Shown here one piece after another: positions 47,763 through 56,426 of a DNA stretch of 64,000 nucleotides. The DNA comes from JBOGXA01 sp050694175 (lineage in GTDB: Bacteria > Actinomycetota > CADDZG01 > WHSQ01): contig JBOGXA010000002.1 in the NCBI GenBank assembly GCA_050694175.1, positions 1-64,000 on the forward strand, written 5' to 3'. Each line of letters starts with the position of its first letter. Position 1 is the stretch's first letter. The notes under the pieces were generated by a model. It did no database searches. It was given only the letters and a program-made list of their open reading frames with translations, and was not told the DNA's origin. The translations under genes were made by a program, and so were the position numbers.

Positions 47763-48607
47763 TCGAGATCGTGGCTGCCGCCGCGGCCCTTGGGGTCACG
47801 CTCATCTACGAGGGCTTTGCCGGACCAGCGCGCCGGAGGAATCACTCCTTGATCGAGAGGCTTGATCTTCTTGTGGCGGAGTCCGGTGTCCGAAATATGA
47901 GCGGGGTTCGCTTTGTCGCGTTGTCGGGCGCCGGCGCGCTCGCCACTTTTGTGATCGTCGCAGGTATCAGCTCGTCCATTGTTGTAGCCGGGGCTTTTGG
48001 TCTGGCCACGGCTGCGCTGCCGATGATGGTTGTTGGATCCCGTAGACGGCGCCGCCGGCGCAACTTTCGGGATGCGTGGCCAGATGCAATCGCCACCCTT
48101 ACGGCGTCTGTGCGTGCGGGAGTATCGCTTGCGGAGGCCTGCACAACGCTTGTGGACCGTGGGCCATCCGAGTTGAGGACCGGATTCGTGGTCTTCACGT
48201 CCTCATACCGAGCCGGGAACACATTCAAGACCGCACTCGAGCGGATGCGTTCAGACTTCTCCGATCCGATCGCGGACCGCGTCGTGGCCGCTCTGAGCCT
48301 CGCACAGGATGTCGGCGGGACCGATCTCGTAAGGTTCTTGAGGACGCTCGGCGATTTCGTTCGTGACGACGCGCGCGTTCGCAAGGAGATCGTAGCTCGC
48401 TGGTCATGGACGGTGGTTGCCGCGCGAGTGGCGGCCGCGGCCCCGTGGGTTGTCCTGTTGCTCATGTCGACCAGACCGGAAGCCGCGTCCGCATACAACT
48501 CGCCAGCCGGATTGGCGACGATCGGGATTGGAGCGGCCGCAACCGTCGTGGGCTATCGCTTGATGCTGCGCGCGGCTCGCCTTCCCGAAGAGCGGAGACT
48601 CGGATGA
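47759..48607 (+). CDS. tadB: TadB inner-membrane pilus protein
   Basis: A 282-aa membrane protein with a type II secretion F domain: RDAWPDAIATLTASVRAGVSLAEA is the characteristic helix. Hydrophobic segments lie near residues 55-90 and at the C terminus (AAAAPWVVLLLMSTR). With TadC it forms the platform of the Tad machine. Overlaps tadA and tadC. Confidence 0.87.
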   Translation: MIEIVAAAAALGVTLIYEGFAGPARRRNHSLIERLDLLVAESGVRNMSGVRFVALSGAGALATFVIVAGISSSIVVAGAFGLATAALPMMVVGSRRRRRRRNFRDAWPDAIATLTASVRAGVSLAEACTTLVDRGPSELRTGFVVFTSSYRAGNTFKTALERMRSDFSDPIADRVVAALSLAQDVGGTDLVRFLRTLGDFVRDDARVRKEIVARWSWTVVAARVAAAAPWVVLLLMSTRPEAASAYNSPAGLATIGIGAAATVVGYRLMLRAARLPEERRLG

Positions 48608-49503
48608 GGCTGCTCGTTACCGCTGCCGGCGCCCTCGGTCTCCTTCTGCTCGTGTCGGGCCTCCCCGTTGCCAGGAGATCCAGGCTTGCGGCGCGGGTCG
48701 ACCCCTACGTGGTCGGCCTCTACGGTCGCCCCAGCCGGCTCCTGTCCGTTCCCACGACTCGGGGTTCCATCACCGCGTGGTTCCAACGGGTGCTGCCCGG
48801 ATCCGCTCGCTCCAACGAACGTCTGGCCGAGAGGTTGTCCGCTGCGGACCTCGCGTGGGGGCCGGCCGAGTTCCGGCTGCGCCAGATGTTGTGGGGAGCG
48901 ACGGCCGCCGTGGGATCGTGGACACTGCTGGGCATCGCGGCGGCAAAAGGGACAAGCGTGAACCTCGTCGCGCTGCCCGCGCTCGGACTTGCGGCTTTTG
49001 CGCTCGGGTTTTCGGGGCGCGACTGGGGTTTGACGCGGCAGATCGAAGAACGCCGGGCTCTCCTCCAGGAGGAGCTACCCACCGCGATCGATCTCGTGAC
49101 CTTGTCGATCATGGCCGGTGAGTCGGTTCCGGCGGCGTTCGCTCGCGTGGCGGATGTCATGCCTTCGGCGATAGGAAGCGAGTTTAGCCGAGTACTTTCC
49201 GACGTAAGAGCAGGCGAACCCATCGTTGATGCACTGGAGACACTGAAGTCGCGTGTACCCAACTACGGTGTCGCGCGCTTCGTCGACGCGTTGTGCACCG
49301 GGATCGAGCGTGGCGCACCGCTGGCCGACGTGTTGCGCGCACAAGCCGACGATGTGCGCGAGAGCCACCGGCGACGACTGATCGAGTTGGGCGGCCGGCG
49401 CGAGGTCCTGATGCTGGTCCCCGTTGTCTTCTTGATCATGCCGGTGGTTGTTGTGTTCGCACTGCTACCGGGTTTGGTGTCGCTCAATCTAATCGTGCCG
49501 TGA
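48604..49503 (+). CDS. tadC: TadC inner-membrane pilus protein
   Basis: A 299-aa membrane protein, second F-domain partner. It has the motif LQEELPTAIDLVTLSIMAGESVPAAF, the repeat RFVDALCTGIERGAPLADVLRAQADDVRE, and a C-terminal pair of membrane helices (VLMLVPVVFLIMPVVVVFAL). ATG at 48604 overlaps the tadB stop. Confidence 0.87.
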   Translation: MRLLVTAAGALGLLLLVSGLPVARRSRLAARVDPYVVGLYGRPSRLLSVPTTRGSITAWFQRVLPGSARSNERLAERLSAADLAWGPAEFRLRQMLWGATAAVGSWTLLGIAAAKGTSVNLVALPALGLAAFALGFSGRDWGLTRQIEERRALLQEELPTAIDLVTLSIMAGESVPAAFARVADVMPSAIGSEFSRVLSDVRAGEPIVDALETLKSRVPNYGVARFVDALCTGIERGAPLADVLRAQADDVRESHRRRLIELGGRREVLMLVPVVFLIMPVVVVFALLPGLVSLNLIVP

Positions 49504-49519
49504 AGAAAGGAGGTAAAGG

Positions 49520-49702
49520 GTGGAGGGCCTTGTGAGTAGAGTTCTGCGCGCGTTCGGCAACGAGCGCGGCGATGTCCCCGGCTGGGTGCTCATCGTGTTG
49601 ATGACGAGCGCCCTAGTCCTGGCCGTGTGGGCCATAGCCGAGCCACAGCTCAAGAACATAGTCAAGAGTGCGCTTGATACCGTCTGCGGCTCGAGCTGTT
49701 GA
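49520..49702 (+). CDS. Small pilin-like membrane peptide
   Basis: A 60-aa protein with a short basic N terminus, then GDVPGWVLIVLMTSALVLAVW, a single hydrophobic helix, and a C-terminal pair of cysteines (CGSSC). Size and position after tadC match Flp-pilin-like or DUF4244-type peptides of actinobacterial Tad loci. A classic peptidase site (G/XXXXEY) is not seen. Excellent ribosome site AAAGGAGG before a GTG start. Confidence 0.65.
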   Translation: MEGLVSRVLRAFGNERGDVPGWVLIVLMTSALVLAVWAIAEPQLKNIVKSALDTVCGSSC

Positions 49703-50109
49703 CGGCAGTCCGACGAAGAGCGATCGTTAGGTCTTCGGCGGGAAACGCGCCTGTCCAAGCAATCTTCGCGATTGTGTTCTTCATGTTCCTCGCTCTGTGC
49801 GTCGTCCAGATCGCCTTGCTTCTCTACGGACGCAATGTCGTCGCCGCGTCCGCTCATGAGGGTGCTCGGGCTGCGCTCGAGCTCGGGCGCAATCCGAATG
49901 AAGCTGCCGTCATCGCCACGGAGACCATCGAGCAATCGACGGGCCGCCTGCTCGATGGGGTGAGGGTGGATGTTGGCGTGCAGACGATCGGCCAGCGATC
50001 CATTGTCGTTGTGAACGTGTCTGGGCGCCTTTCCTATCCCGGCCCCCTCCCGTTCTCACCGACCCTCGCGGCGCGTGCATCGGCGGCAAAGGAGACGCCG
50101 GTGAGATGA
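49699..50109 (+). CDS. TadE-like pseudopilin
   Basis: A 136-aa protein with an N-terminal hydrophobic helix (APVQAIFAIVFFMFLALCVVQIALLLYGRN) and the conserved VVAASAHEGARAAL segment that follows it in TadE proteins. TTG start overlaps the previous stop. Probably a minor pilin. Confidence 0.75.
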   Translation: MTAVRRRAIVRSSAGNAPVQAIFAIVFFMFLALCVVQIALLLYGRNVVAASAHEGARAALELGRNPNEAAVIATETIEQSTGRLLDGVRVDVGVQTIGQRSIVVVNVSGRLSYPGPLPFSPTLAARASAAKETPVR

Positions 50110-50537
50110 GTGTGAGTCGAAGCCGGCAATCGGGTTTTGCGCTCATCGAAACGGTCCTTCTGGGCCTGCTCTTCTTGATACCGCTCGTGTGGGCGCTGGG
50201 CGTCCTGTCGGAGCTTCACCGCGCGGCGTTGGCCACCACCGCGGCGGCGCGCGAGGCAGGTGTGGACGCGGCCCGCTCGCCCGACGTGCCCTCTGCGGAT
50301 GGCGCGGTGCGCTCGGCCGTTACCCGAGCGTTCGTGGACGAGGGACTGCACGCCGGCGATGCGCGTGTGCGCTGGAGTGCAGGGGCCGGGCTCGAGCGAG
50401 GGGGCACGGTCGAAATCGAGGTGTCGTATCCGGTCACCGTCTTACAGGCCCCGATTCTGGGCCGCGTCGCAGGACCCTCGGTCTGGGTGAGAGCGCAGCA
50501 CGCGGTGCGTGTGGATCCTTATAGGAGTGCCGAGTGA
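50106..50537 (+). CDS. TadE/TadF-like pseudopilin
   Basis: A 143-aa protein starting MSVSRSRQSGFALIETVLLG, prepilin-like around GFALIE, with a hydrophobic helix (LLFLIPLVWALGVL) and an AAREAGVDAARS segment like TadE. Likely the second minor pilin. Overlaps both neighbours by 4 bases. Confidence 0.72.
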   Translation: MSVSRSRQSGFALIETVLLGLLFLIPLVWALGVLSELHRAALATTAAAREAGVDAARSPDVPSADGAVRSAVTRAFVDEGLHAGDARVRWSAGAGLERGGTVEIEVSYPVTVLQAPILGRVAGPSVWVRAQHAVRVDPYRSAE

Positions 50538-50947
50538 CGCAGCGATCACAGGCGGGGCAGGTGACGATCTTCGTGCTCGGCATGTCGTTGTTGGTGTTTG
50601 CCATCGCGGGACTGGCGGTGGACGGCACACGGGCATGGCTGTATCGACGGACGCTGCAGAACGCGGCCGACGCCTCAGCGCTTGCCGGGGCCGGTGAGCT
50701 GAGCCGAGATACCTACTACCGAAGTGGGGGAGACGTAGACGTCGATGTCGCCGCCGCGCGCAGGGTGGCGATGCAATGGATCTCGGAAAGCGGGCTCGAC
50801 GTCCGGCCTGCCTCCGCGGTCGATTCGTCGGGAATCTCCGTTGTTCTGCGGGGGCGATCGCGCACCCTCTTTTTGGGGATCATCGGGATCGACGAGCTAG
50901 CCGTGGCCGCCGAAGCGCGGGCGGAGCCGCGTCGAGGGCCTCCATAG
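50534..50947 (+). CDS. TadG-like pilus protein (short)
   Basis: A 137-aa protein with the TadG-type N terminus: QAGQVTIFVLGMSLLVFAIAGLAVDGTRAWLYRRTLQNAADASALAGA. The helix and the QNAADAAALAGA motif identify the family. It lacks the large von Willebrand domain of full TadG. Last gene of the Tad operon; no prepilin peptidase or secretin is found here. Confidence 0.75.
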   Translation: MTQRSQAGQVTIFVLGMSLLVFAIAGLAVDGTRAWLYRRTLQNAADASALAGAGELSRDTYYRSGGDVDVDVAAARRVAMQWISESGLDVRPASAVDSSGISVVLRGRSRTLFLGIIGIDELAVAAEARAEPRRGPP

Positions 50948-51049
50948 AGGCGGGGGCGGCGAGCCAGACCGACCACATATCCACAGATGGGGTCGCTGGG
51001 ACCTGTAGGGTAGCGGCTGGGCTCAAGTCGGAGAAGGAGGGAGCACATC

Positions 51050-51331
51050 GTGAACAAGGCCGATCTCGTATCGTCCATCGCGACCAGCACGGGCGAATCG
51101 AAGAGAACTGTGGCCGACGTTCTGGACGCCACGATCGACACGATCCAGAAGCAGGTAAAGAGGGGCGAGAAGGTCACCCTGCCGGGGTTCGGCACGTTTT
51201 CGCGCCGCAACCGGGCGGCTCGCACGGCGCGCAACCCGCGCACCGGTGAGGAGATAAGGGTCAAGGCCTCGAAGGTGCCGGCGTTCAAGCCGGGCGCCGG
51301 ATTCAAAGAGACCGTGGGCGGACGCAAGTAG
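51050..51331 (+). CDS. hup: HU family DNA-binding protein
   Basis: A 93-aa histone-like protein starting MNKADLVSSIATSTGESKRT, with the DNA-binding arm GFGTFSRRNRAARTARNPRTGEEI and the ending VPAFKPGAGFKETV. It lacks the long Lys/Ala tail of mycobacterial HU. GTG start after AGGAGG. Monocistronic, followed by a strong terminator. Confidence 0.95.
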   Translation: MNKADLVSSIATSTGESKRTVADVLDATIDTIQKQVKRGEKVTLPGFGTFSRRNRAARTARNPRTGEEIRVKASKVPAFKPGAGFKETVGGRK

Positions 51332-51352
51332 CGCGGTCGGGATAGCCTCTCC

Positions 51353-51391
51353 AACTGCCGGACGGGATCTGTCCCGTCCGGCAGTTTCTTT
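51353..51391 (+). terminator. Terminator after HU gene
   Basis: AACTGCCGGACGGG (51353-51366) pairs perfectly with CCCGTCCGGCAGTT (51373-51386) over a 6-nt loop and is followed by TCTTT. It may serve only the + strand gene, 22 bases upstream. Confidence 0.85.
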
Positions 51392-51422
51392 CGCAACGGT
51401 CGCGTTCGTATCGACGGTTAGG

Positions 51423-51818
51423 GTGATCTCCATGAAACGAGCCATGACCGGCGGCGCGCACCGGGGCCCGGTAGCCCACGGCCGGCAACGGCGCACGATC
51501 CGGCTGATGCAGTGCCTGCTGGTCGCGATCGCGGCCGGCCTGCTGCTGTTCGCCGGCTTTTCGTGGGGGCGGGCGAGCCGACTCGAGGGTGGGGAGATAG
51601 CGGCCCCGAGAACTCCGGGCGCGGCCCAAGTTGTGGTCCCGGCGGGATTGGCCCTGGTCGCGATCGGCGCCGCGTTCTGGCTCGGAGGGCCCGGTGGCGT
51701 TCGGGTTCCGACACCGGCCAGGCTCGAGGACCTGGCCGCGCGCGCGGAGGACGCGGCCGTGGGCCGGGAGCGTGTCGCCGCCGAGGACACGCGCACCGGA
51801 GCGACCGGCGAACCGTGA
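51423..51818 (+). CDS. Two-helix membrane protein, unknown
   Basis: 131 aa with a basic N terminus, two hydrophobic helices (MQCLLVAIAAGLLLFAGF and VVVPAGLALVAIGAAFWLGG), and an acidic, Arg/Glu-rich tail. No family recognised. The start is uncertain: ATG at 51432 (MKRAMTGG) is equally possible. It is separated from HU by the terminator. Confidence 0.5.
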   Translation: MISMKRAMTGGAHRGPVAHGRQRRTIRLMQCLLVAIAAGLLLFAGFSWGRASRLEGGEIAAPRTPGAAQVVVPAGLALVAIGAAFWLGGPGGVRVPTPARLEDLAARAEDAAVGRERVAAEDTRTGATGEP

Positions 51819-51846
51819 CGCGGTCGCGCATACTGGGTTCGACGCA

Positions 51847-52068
51847 ATGGCAGAGACGATCGAGTTCAAGCTGCGGGTGCTGAGGCGCTTTCGCGCCCAA
51901 TTGAAAGGCAACGAGTCCTCGGTCACCGCAACCATGCTTGCGGGGCGGGCCGGGCACCTCAGTCACTGCGGCACGATCACCATGACCGAGGCGGAGTGGG
52001 AGCGCTTCGTCGATGCGATGACCGACGCGTTGCCGGGCTCTTTCGAAGTCGAAGAATTGCCGCGCTGA
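51847..52068 (+). CDS. Small unknown protein (73 aa)
   Basis: Starts MAETIEFKLRVLRRFRAQLKG and contains TMTEAEWERFVDAMTDALPG. It looks like a compact alpha/beta domain. No function recognised. ATG at 51847 is preferred over a longer frame that overlaps the membrane protein. It converges with cofC, 2 bases away. Confidence 0.5.
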   Translation: MAETIEFKLRVLRRFRAQLKGNESSVTATMLAGRAGHLSHCGTITMTEAEWERFVDAMTDALPGSFEVEELPR

Positions 52069-52070
52069 CG

Positions 52071-52721
52071 TTAGCTCGCGTGCGACCGCAACCTGGTCAG
52101 CACCTCTGCGGTTCTGGTCGGTGCCGGCCTGCGAGCGTCGAGGAAGGCGTCGACATCGTCGAGCGTGTCGATGTCGAGTGCGACACGTGGCAACGAGAGC
52201 ATGGAGCATCGCAAACCCAGGCGCTCGGCCAGGCGAACGTGGGCCATGAGGCTACCGGCACCGAACTGAGGCTCGATCGCTCCCGCCGGCTGCATGTAGA
52301 GGGCGTTGGTGCCGCCGTCGCGGCGCGACGGCACGACGACGATGTCCGACGTCGCTCCCGTATCGAGGATGTCGACGAGATCGCCGCGCCAGGCAAGGGG
52401 GATATCGGCGTGGACTATGGTCAGCGAGGCGGGCCCCTCCGCAACGATCTGTGCTACGGCCCCCGCGATGCCCGCGTTGAGACCTGCCGTCTTCTCCGGG
52501 ATGACGCCGAGGCCCCGATCCGCTGCGGCCAGGAGGACCTCGTCGTCGGCGCTCAGCACCGACCACCGCAGAAAGTCCGAGCTCGCGCACAGCTCCAGCG
52601 CGTCATGGAGCAGCGCCCGGGCGATCTCCTCGCGGTCTTCGTCGGCGAAGTGGCGGCCGAGCCTGCTCTTCGCCCGGCTCAGCTCCTTCACTGGAAGCAG
52701 TCCGGCGTCATATGGCTGCAT
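52071..52721 (-). CDS. cofC: 2-phospho-L-lactate guanylyltransferase
   Basis: A 216-aa nucleotidyltransferase of coenzyme F420 biosynthesis. The start LLPVKELSRAKSRLG is the family nucleotide-binding loop, followed by the acidic IVHADIPLA and VPSRRDGGTNALYMQPAGAI segments. ATG at 52721 follows GGAG with normal spacing. The frame extends further upstream but into the region before the divergent FrhB-like gene. Its presence implies that the organism makes F420. Confidence 0.88.
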   Translation of the reverse strand: MQPYDAGLLPVKELSRAKSRLGRHFADEDREEIARALLHDALELCASSDFLRWSVLSADDEVLLAAADRGLGVIPEKTAGLNAGIAGAVAQIVAEGPASLTIVHADIPLAWRGDLVDILDTGATSDIVVVPSRRDGGTNALYMQPAGAIEPQFGAGSLMAHVRLAERLGLRCSMLSLPRVALDIDTLDDVDAFLDARRPAPTRTAEVLTRLRSHAS

Positions 52722-52847
52722 GTGTTTGTCTCCGTCCCCTCGCTGCGGCCTTCGAGCGAAGGCCTTGCTCATCGGCAGCGCCGGCCTCGCCGACCCTGCC
52801 TGGGGTAATGCCCGCGATCGCCCAGCCGATCGCTCCTTCGGGATACC

Positions 52848-54038
52848 ATGCCGCTCGTGGCAACGACGAAAGCGGACGCGGCCGCCGCCGGAGAACGGAA
52901 GCACTGGAAGCACCTATACGAGGAAATAGTCGCCACGGAGATCTGTTGCGGCTGTTCGGCGTGCATCGTCGCGTGTCCCCACAAGGTCCTCGAGCTGGTC
53001 GACTTCGATCCCGTGCAGACCGACGCAAACTCCCCCTTCGACAACTGCGTGCACGGGGAAGAGGGTTGTTCGCTGTGCGCGATGGCGTGTCTCCGCCTAG
53101 ACCCGAAGATCGACGTCATCGAAAGCGCCCTTTTCGGCGGCCGTCGTCCCGACGACCGGCCGGAGGGCGCCTACCTCTCCAAAACGCTGGCTCGGGCAAC
53201 TTATGAGCCGATACTGCAAGCGGGCCAGGACGGAGGCGCCGTCACCGCCCTCCTCGCGTGGGGGCTCGATACCGGAGAGCTCGACGGCGCGGTCGTGTCG
53301 GGGCCGTCGGAGCGGGTTAAGTGGCTCGACGAGCCGCGGCTGGTCCGTTCTCGGGATGAACTCGTCGCGGCCGCCGGATCCCGTTACACCTACTGCGCGA
53401 CGCCGCTTGGGCTCAAAGAGGCCGTGAAAGCGAAGTGCAAGAGCGTCGCCGTAGTGGGCGTGTCGTGCGAGTCGACCGCGGTCCGCCAGCTCGCGGCGGA
53501 GGGGATCAAGAGGTGGGTCCGCCCGATCAAGCTCGTCATCGGGTTGATGTGCTGCGAGACGTTCGACTACGACTCGTTCATGATCGGCATTGTCGAGCAG
53601 AAGTTGGGCATCGACCTCGGCGATGTGACCAAGGTCAACGTCAAGGGCCGCGTCATCGTCACGCTGAAGGACGGGCGCGACATCGAGATCCCGCTCAAGG
53701 ATGCGCGTCCGTTCGCAAACGAGTGGTGTCACCACTGCCCCGACTTTGCGGCCGAGCATGCAGACCTCTCGTGCGGGGGGCTGGGCCTGGAGGGGTGGAC
53801 GATGATCCTGGTCCGCTCCGAGCGCGGGAAGGACTTTCTCGACCGCGCCGTCGCCGCCGGCGTGCTCGAGCTGCGGGGGGCGGACGAGGAGCCCAAGGCG
53901 CTGGAGGTCATGGACCGGCTTGCCCGGAAACAGCGGGAGCGTGTGTCGCCGTTCGACCCCCACGCCGGCGCCGCCTACGCCACGGAACAGGCGCTGGCCG
54001 CGGCGCGAGCCGACGCAGGAGGAAATGGTCGAGAGTGA
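52848..54038 (+). CDS. F420 hydrogenase/dehydrogenase beta-subunit-like iron-sulfur flavoprotein
   Basis: 396 aa. The N-terminal ferredoxin-like part has CCGCSACIVACPHK and CVHGEEGCSLCAMAC. The main FrhB/FdhB-type domain follows, including VVGVSCESTAVRQLA, IKLVIGLMCCETFDYDSF and a second cysteine site WCHHCPDFAAEHADLSCGGLG. FrhB-like subunits transfer electrons between F420H2 and iron-sulfur clusters through FAD. The physiological partner is unknown; the divergent cofC gene supports an F420 role. Confidence 0.82.
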   Translation: MPLVATTKADAAAAGERKHWKHLYEEIVATEICCGCSACIVACPHKVLELVDFDPVQTDANSPFDNCVHGEEGCSLCAMACLRLDPKIDVIESALFGGRRPDDRPEGAYLSKTLARATYEPILQAGQDGGAVTALLAWGLDTGELDGAVVSGPSERVKWLDEPRLVRSRDELVAAAGSRYTYCATPLGLKEAVKAKCKSVAVVGVSCESTAVRQLAAEGIKRWVRPIKLVIGLMCCETFDYDSFMIGIVEQKLGIDLGDVTKVNVKGRVIVTLKDGRDIEIPLKDARPFANEWCHHCPDFAAEHADLSCGGLGLEGWTMILVRSERGKDFLDRAVAAGVLELRGADEEPKALEVMDRLARKQRERVSPFDPHAGAAYATEQALAAARADAGGNGRE

Positions 54039-54110
54039 GTCCGGCGCTCAATGTGAGCTCCGAACTCACGCTCGATGTCGGGCAGGCGCCTGTGCCACAA
54101 TCCGGTCGCA

Positions 54111-54809
54111 ATGGCAGAGCTGATCTACCAGCTGACCCGAAGTGTGCTGATCCCGTGGCTGCACGTGTGGTTCAAATGGCACATCGAGGGCCTCGAGAAC
54201 ATCCCCCCGGCGGGCCCCGCCATCCTCGCGTTCAACCACGTTGCGTATCTCGACCCGCTCGCCATCGGGTACATCGTCAACAAGGCCGGGCGCAGGCCCC
54301 GGTTCCTGGCCAAGTCCGAGCTCTTTGACGATCGCAGGATCGCGTGGGTGCTGCGCGGGTGCGGGCAGATCGAGGTGAAGAGGGGGACGCGGGCCGCGCC
54401 GATGGCCCTGGACAACGGGGTCGAGGCACTGGACCGAGGAGAAATCGTCGTGATCTTTCCCGAGGGGACGGTCACCACCGATCCGGACCTCAACCCGATG
54501 CCCGCCAAGACGGGGGTCACGCGCCTGGCGCTCACGTCGGGGGCGCCGTTGATCCCGGCGGCGATTTGGGGGACAGCGAACATCTGGCCCAAGGGATACG
54601 GGAAGAGATGGCGGCCACGGCAGCCCGTCGTTGCCCGGATCGGGCAACCGATGCGCATCGAGGGCTCTCCCGACTCGCGTGAGGACTGGGCGCGGGCGGG
54701 TGAGGACATCATGGATGCAATCTCGACCCTGACCGCGGGTCTGCGTCCTCTGGTACCCGACCGGCGCCGTCCCCCGGGAGATCGGCGAGAAGGCGGTAAC
54801 GCGCGGTAG
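54111..54809 (+). CDS. 1-acyl-glycerol-3-phosphate acyltransferase-like protein
   Basis: A 232-aa PlsC-family protein. Catalytic motif NHVAYLDPLAIG (HxxxxD), the glycerol-phosphate motif IFPEGTVTTDPDL, and PLIPAAIWGT are present. Probably makes phosphatidic acid at the membrane. ATG at 54111 is chosen by family start. It lies directly before a second acyltransferase. Confidence 0.85.
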   Translation: MAELIYQLTRSVLIPWLHVWFKWHIEGLENIPPAGPAILAFNHVAYLDPLAIGYIVNKAGRRPRFLAKSELFDDRRIAWVLRGCGQIEVKRGTRAAPMALDNGVEALDRGEIVVIFPEGTVTTDPDLNPMPAKTGVTRLALTSGAPLIPAAIWGTANIWPKGYGKRWRPRQPVVARIGQPMRIEGSPDSREDWARAGEDIMDAISTLTAGLRPLVPDRRRPPGDRREGGNAR

Positions 54810-54881
54810 GTCATGGAACAATGAGACGGGGTCTAATGAGGGTCGCCGGGCGAGGCGCGCACGCCCGGGCAAAGGAGATCC

Positions 54882-55571
54882 ATGGATTGGCGCAAGAAGG
54901 GTGCGAATTTCGATACGGCGTGGGCCCGGCGCCCCGCAGCCGTCCTCGCACGCGAGGTAATCCTGATGTACGGGCTCGGCAGCCTTATTGGTTTCTACAC
55001 ACGTCCCCGTGTCGTAGGGCTCGATGTGTTCGACGGCGTCAAACCTCCCGCGATCTTCGTGGCCAATCACTCGAGCCATCTGGATACCCCGTCGGTCCTG
55101 CGCTCGCTCCCTAAAAAATGGCGCCGCAAGACCGCGACGGTGGCGGCGGCCGACTACTTCTACAAGAACCGGTTCATCGCGAGTCTCGTGACACTGTCGT
55201 TCGCCACCGTCCCGATCGATCGGAAGGGGGGCCTATCGAAATCGACAAAGGCACGACTGGCCCGCCTGGTGGCCGACAAGTGGAACATCCTCCTATACCC
55301 GGAGGGAACGCGGTCTCGCGACGGACGGATGGCGAGCTTCAAGTCCGGGGCCGGTTACCTGTCGGTCGAGCACCAGCTTCCGATCGTGCCGATCTCGCTG
55401 CGCGGGACTTTCGACGCAATGCCCGTCGGCAAGCCGTGGCCGCGCAGGTTCCCCGTGACAATCACGTTTGGCCCCGCGGTCTACCCCGCGCCGGGGGAGG
55501 ACCACCGGGCGATGACCGATCGGGTCGAGCGGGCACTTCGGGAGATGCGAGGAGAACCCCCGCCCGCTTAG
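54882..55571 (+). CDS. Second PlsC-type acyltransferase
   Basis: A 229-aa protein with the motifs VANHSSHLDTPS and LLYPEGTRSRDGRMASFKSG, and a hydrophobic N-terminal segment (VILMYGLGSLIGFYT). Only distantly like its upstream neighbour, so probably a different acyl acceptor. ATG follows AAAGGAG. It could act in phospholipid or glycolipid synthesis. Confidence 0.85.
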   Translation: MDWRKKGANFDTAWARRPAAVLAREVILMYGLGSLIGFYTRPRVVGLDVFDGVKPPAIFVANHSSHLDTPSVLRSLPKKWRRKTATVAAADYFYKNRFIASLVTLSFATVPIDRKGGLSKSTKARLARLVADKWNILLYPEGTRSRDGRMASFKSGAGYLSVEHQLPIVPISLRGTFDAMPVGKPWPRRFPVTITFGPAVYPAPGEDHRAMTDRVERALREMRGEPPPA

Positions 55572-55579
55572 TGCGGGTC

Positions 55580-55786
55580 CTACTTTCGCTTCTGTGCGGC
55601 GCGCCGCCGGACGAGGAGGGCTCCATCCGTCGAGGCCTGCGTGCCCCGATCCTTGTCCCCCCGCTCCTCGCTGTAGCGGGCGTCGCGAGGAGGCACCCGA
55701 ATCGACCGGCCGCACATCCAGCACTCGTCGGTTTCGGCCGGGTCCCACGAGACGGGGTCGTGCCCTTCACTGCATACGACCAACAC
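55580..55786 (-). CDS. Small protein with a CxxC pair
   Basis: 68 aa starting MLVVCSEGHDPVSWDP and containing ECWMCGRSI, so a Cys/His metal site is possible; the tail is rich in Arg and Lys. GTG start with GGAGAAG ahead, inside the end of the upstream gene (20-base overlap), which suggests coupling. No function recognised. Confidence 0.5.
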   Translation of the reverse strand: MLVVCSEGHDPVSWDPAETDECWMCGRSIRVPPRDARYSEERGDKDRGTQASTDGALLVRRRAAQKRK

Positions 55787-56426
55787 GTTCTTCTCCGTTG
55801 GAGTAAGGGTGGAAGCGGGACGCTTCCGAGGGGCCGTTCCTCTTTAGAAATCCCCCGATCGCCTCGCCGAGGGCCGATATGTTCTCCGCGATGCTCGCGA
55901 TGGCGACGGCAAGGACGTGGGCCGGGTTCGTCGTCACGGTGCGGTAAACGATGGGCTCGACCGGGACTCCGTAGACGCCGAGGGCCCGGACGGTACTCGA
56001 CTGATCCCAGTCCGCGGTGCGCTGCACAACATAGAGGCGTCTCGGGTAGGCGAACTGGGCCCGATACCCGCGCGCCCCGATGATGACCTTGCCCCACAGG
56101 GACACCTCGCCGACGACCATGAGGCCAAGGCCGAACAGCATCTTCGATCGCAACGTCTTGAGATCTCGAGCCGCGTAGATACCGCACGTGCAGCCTTCCT
56201 CGGGAGCGCCGTGACGGGCTCGCTCGAACCCACCCACGACCTGGTAGCGGGCATCGGAGCGATCCCGCCGGGCAAAGCGACAGGCCGCCCCAAATGCTCG
56301 TCCGACGGGCCACACCTCCGCGCCCGCGGTCAGCGATGCGAGCCGCGTACGGCCCCGATCGAGGCGCCAGTAGCGCCAGCCGACGACCGGCTCGACGAGA
56401 TCGGGAACGATCATCCCATCTGTCAT
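55767..56426 (-). CDS. Conserved-looking unknown protein
   Basis: 219 aa from the ATG at 56426 (MTDGMIVPDLVEPVVGWRYWRL). It contains CRFARRDRSDARYQ, a CTCGIYAARD cluster, and the hydrophobic region KMLFGLGLMVVGEVSLWGKVI. The opening pattern (GWRYWRL ... CxCGIYA) resembles uncharacterised actinobacterial proteins known to me. Its ATG overlaps the stop of a 42-aa gene as ATGA, so the longer upstream frame is rejected. Confidence 0.6.
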   Translation of the reverse strand: MTDGMIVPDLVEPVVGWRYWRLDRGRTRLASLTAGAEVWPVGRAFGAACRFARRDRSDARYQVVGGFERARHGAPEEGCTCGIYAARDLKTLRSKMLFGLGLMVVGEVSLWGKVIIGARGYRAQFAYPRRLYVVQRTADWDQSSTVRALGVYGVPVEPIVYRTVTTNPAHVLAVAIASIAENISALGEAIGGFLKRNGPSEASRFHPYSNGEERVGRMQ

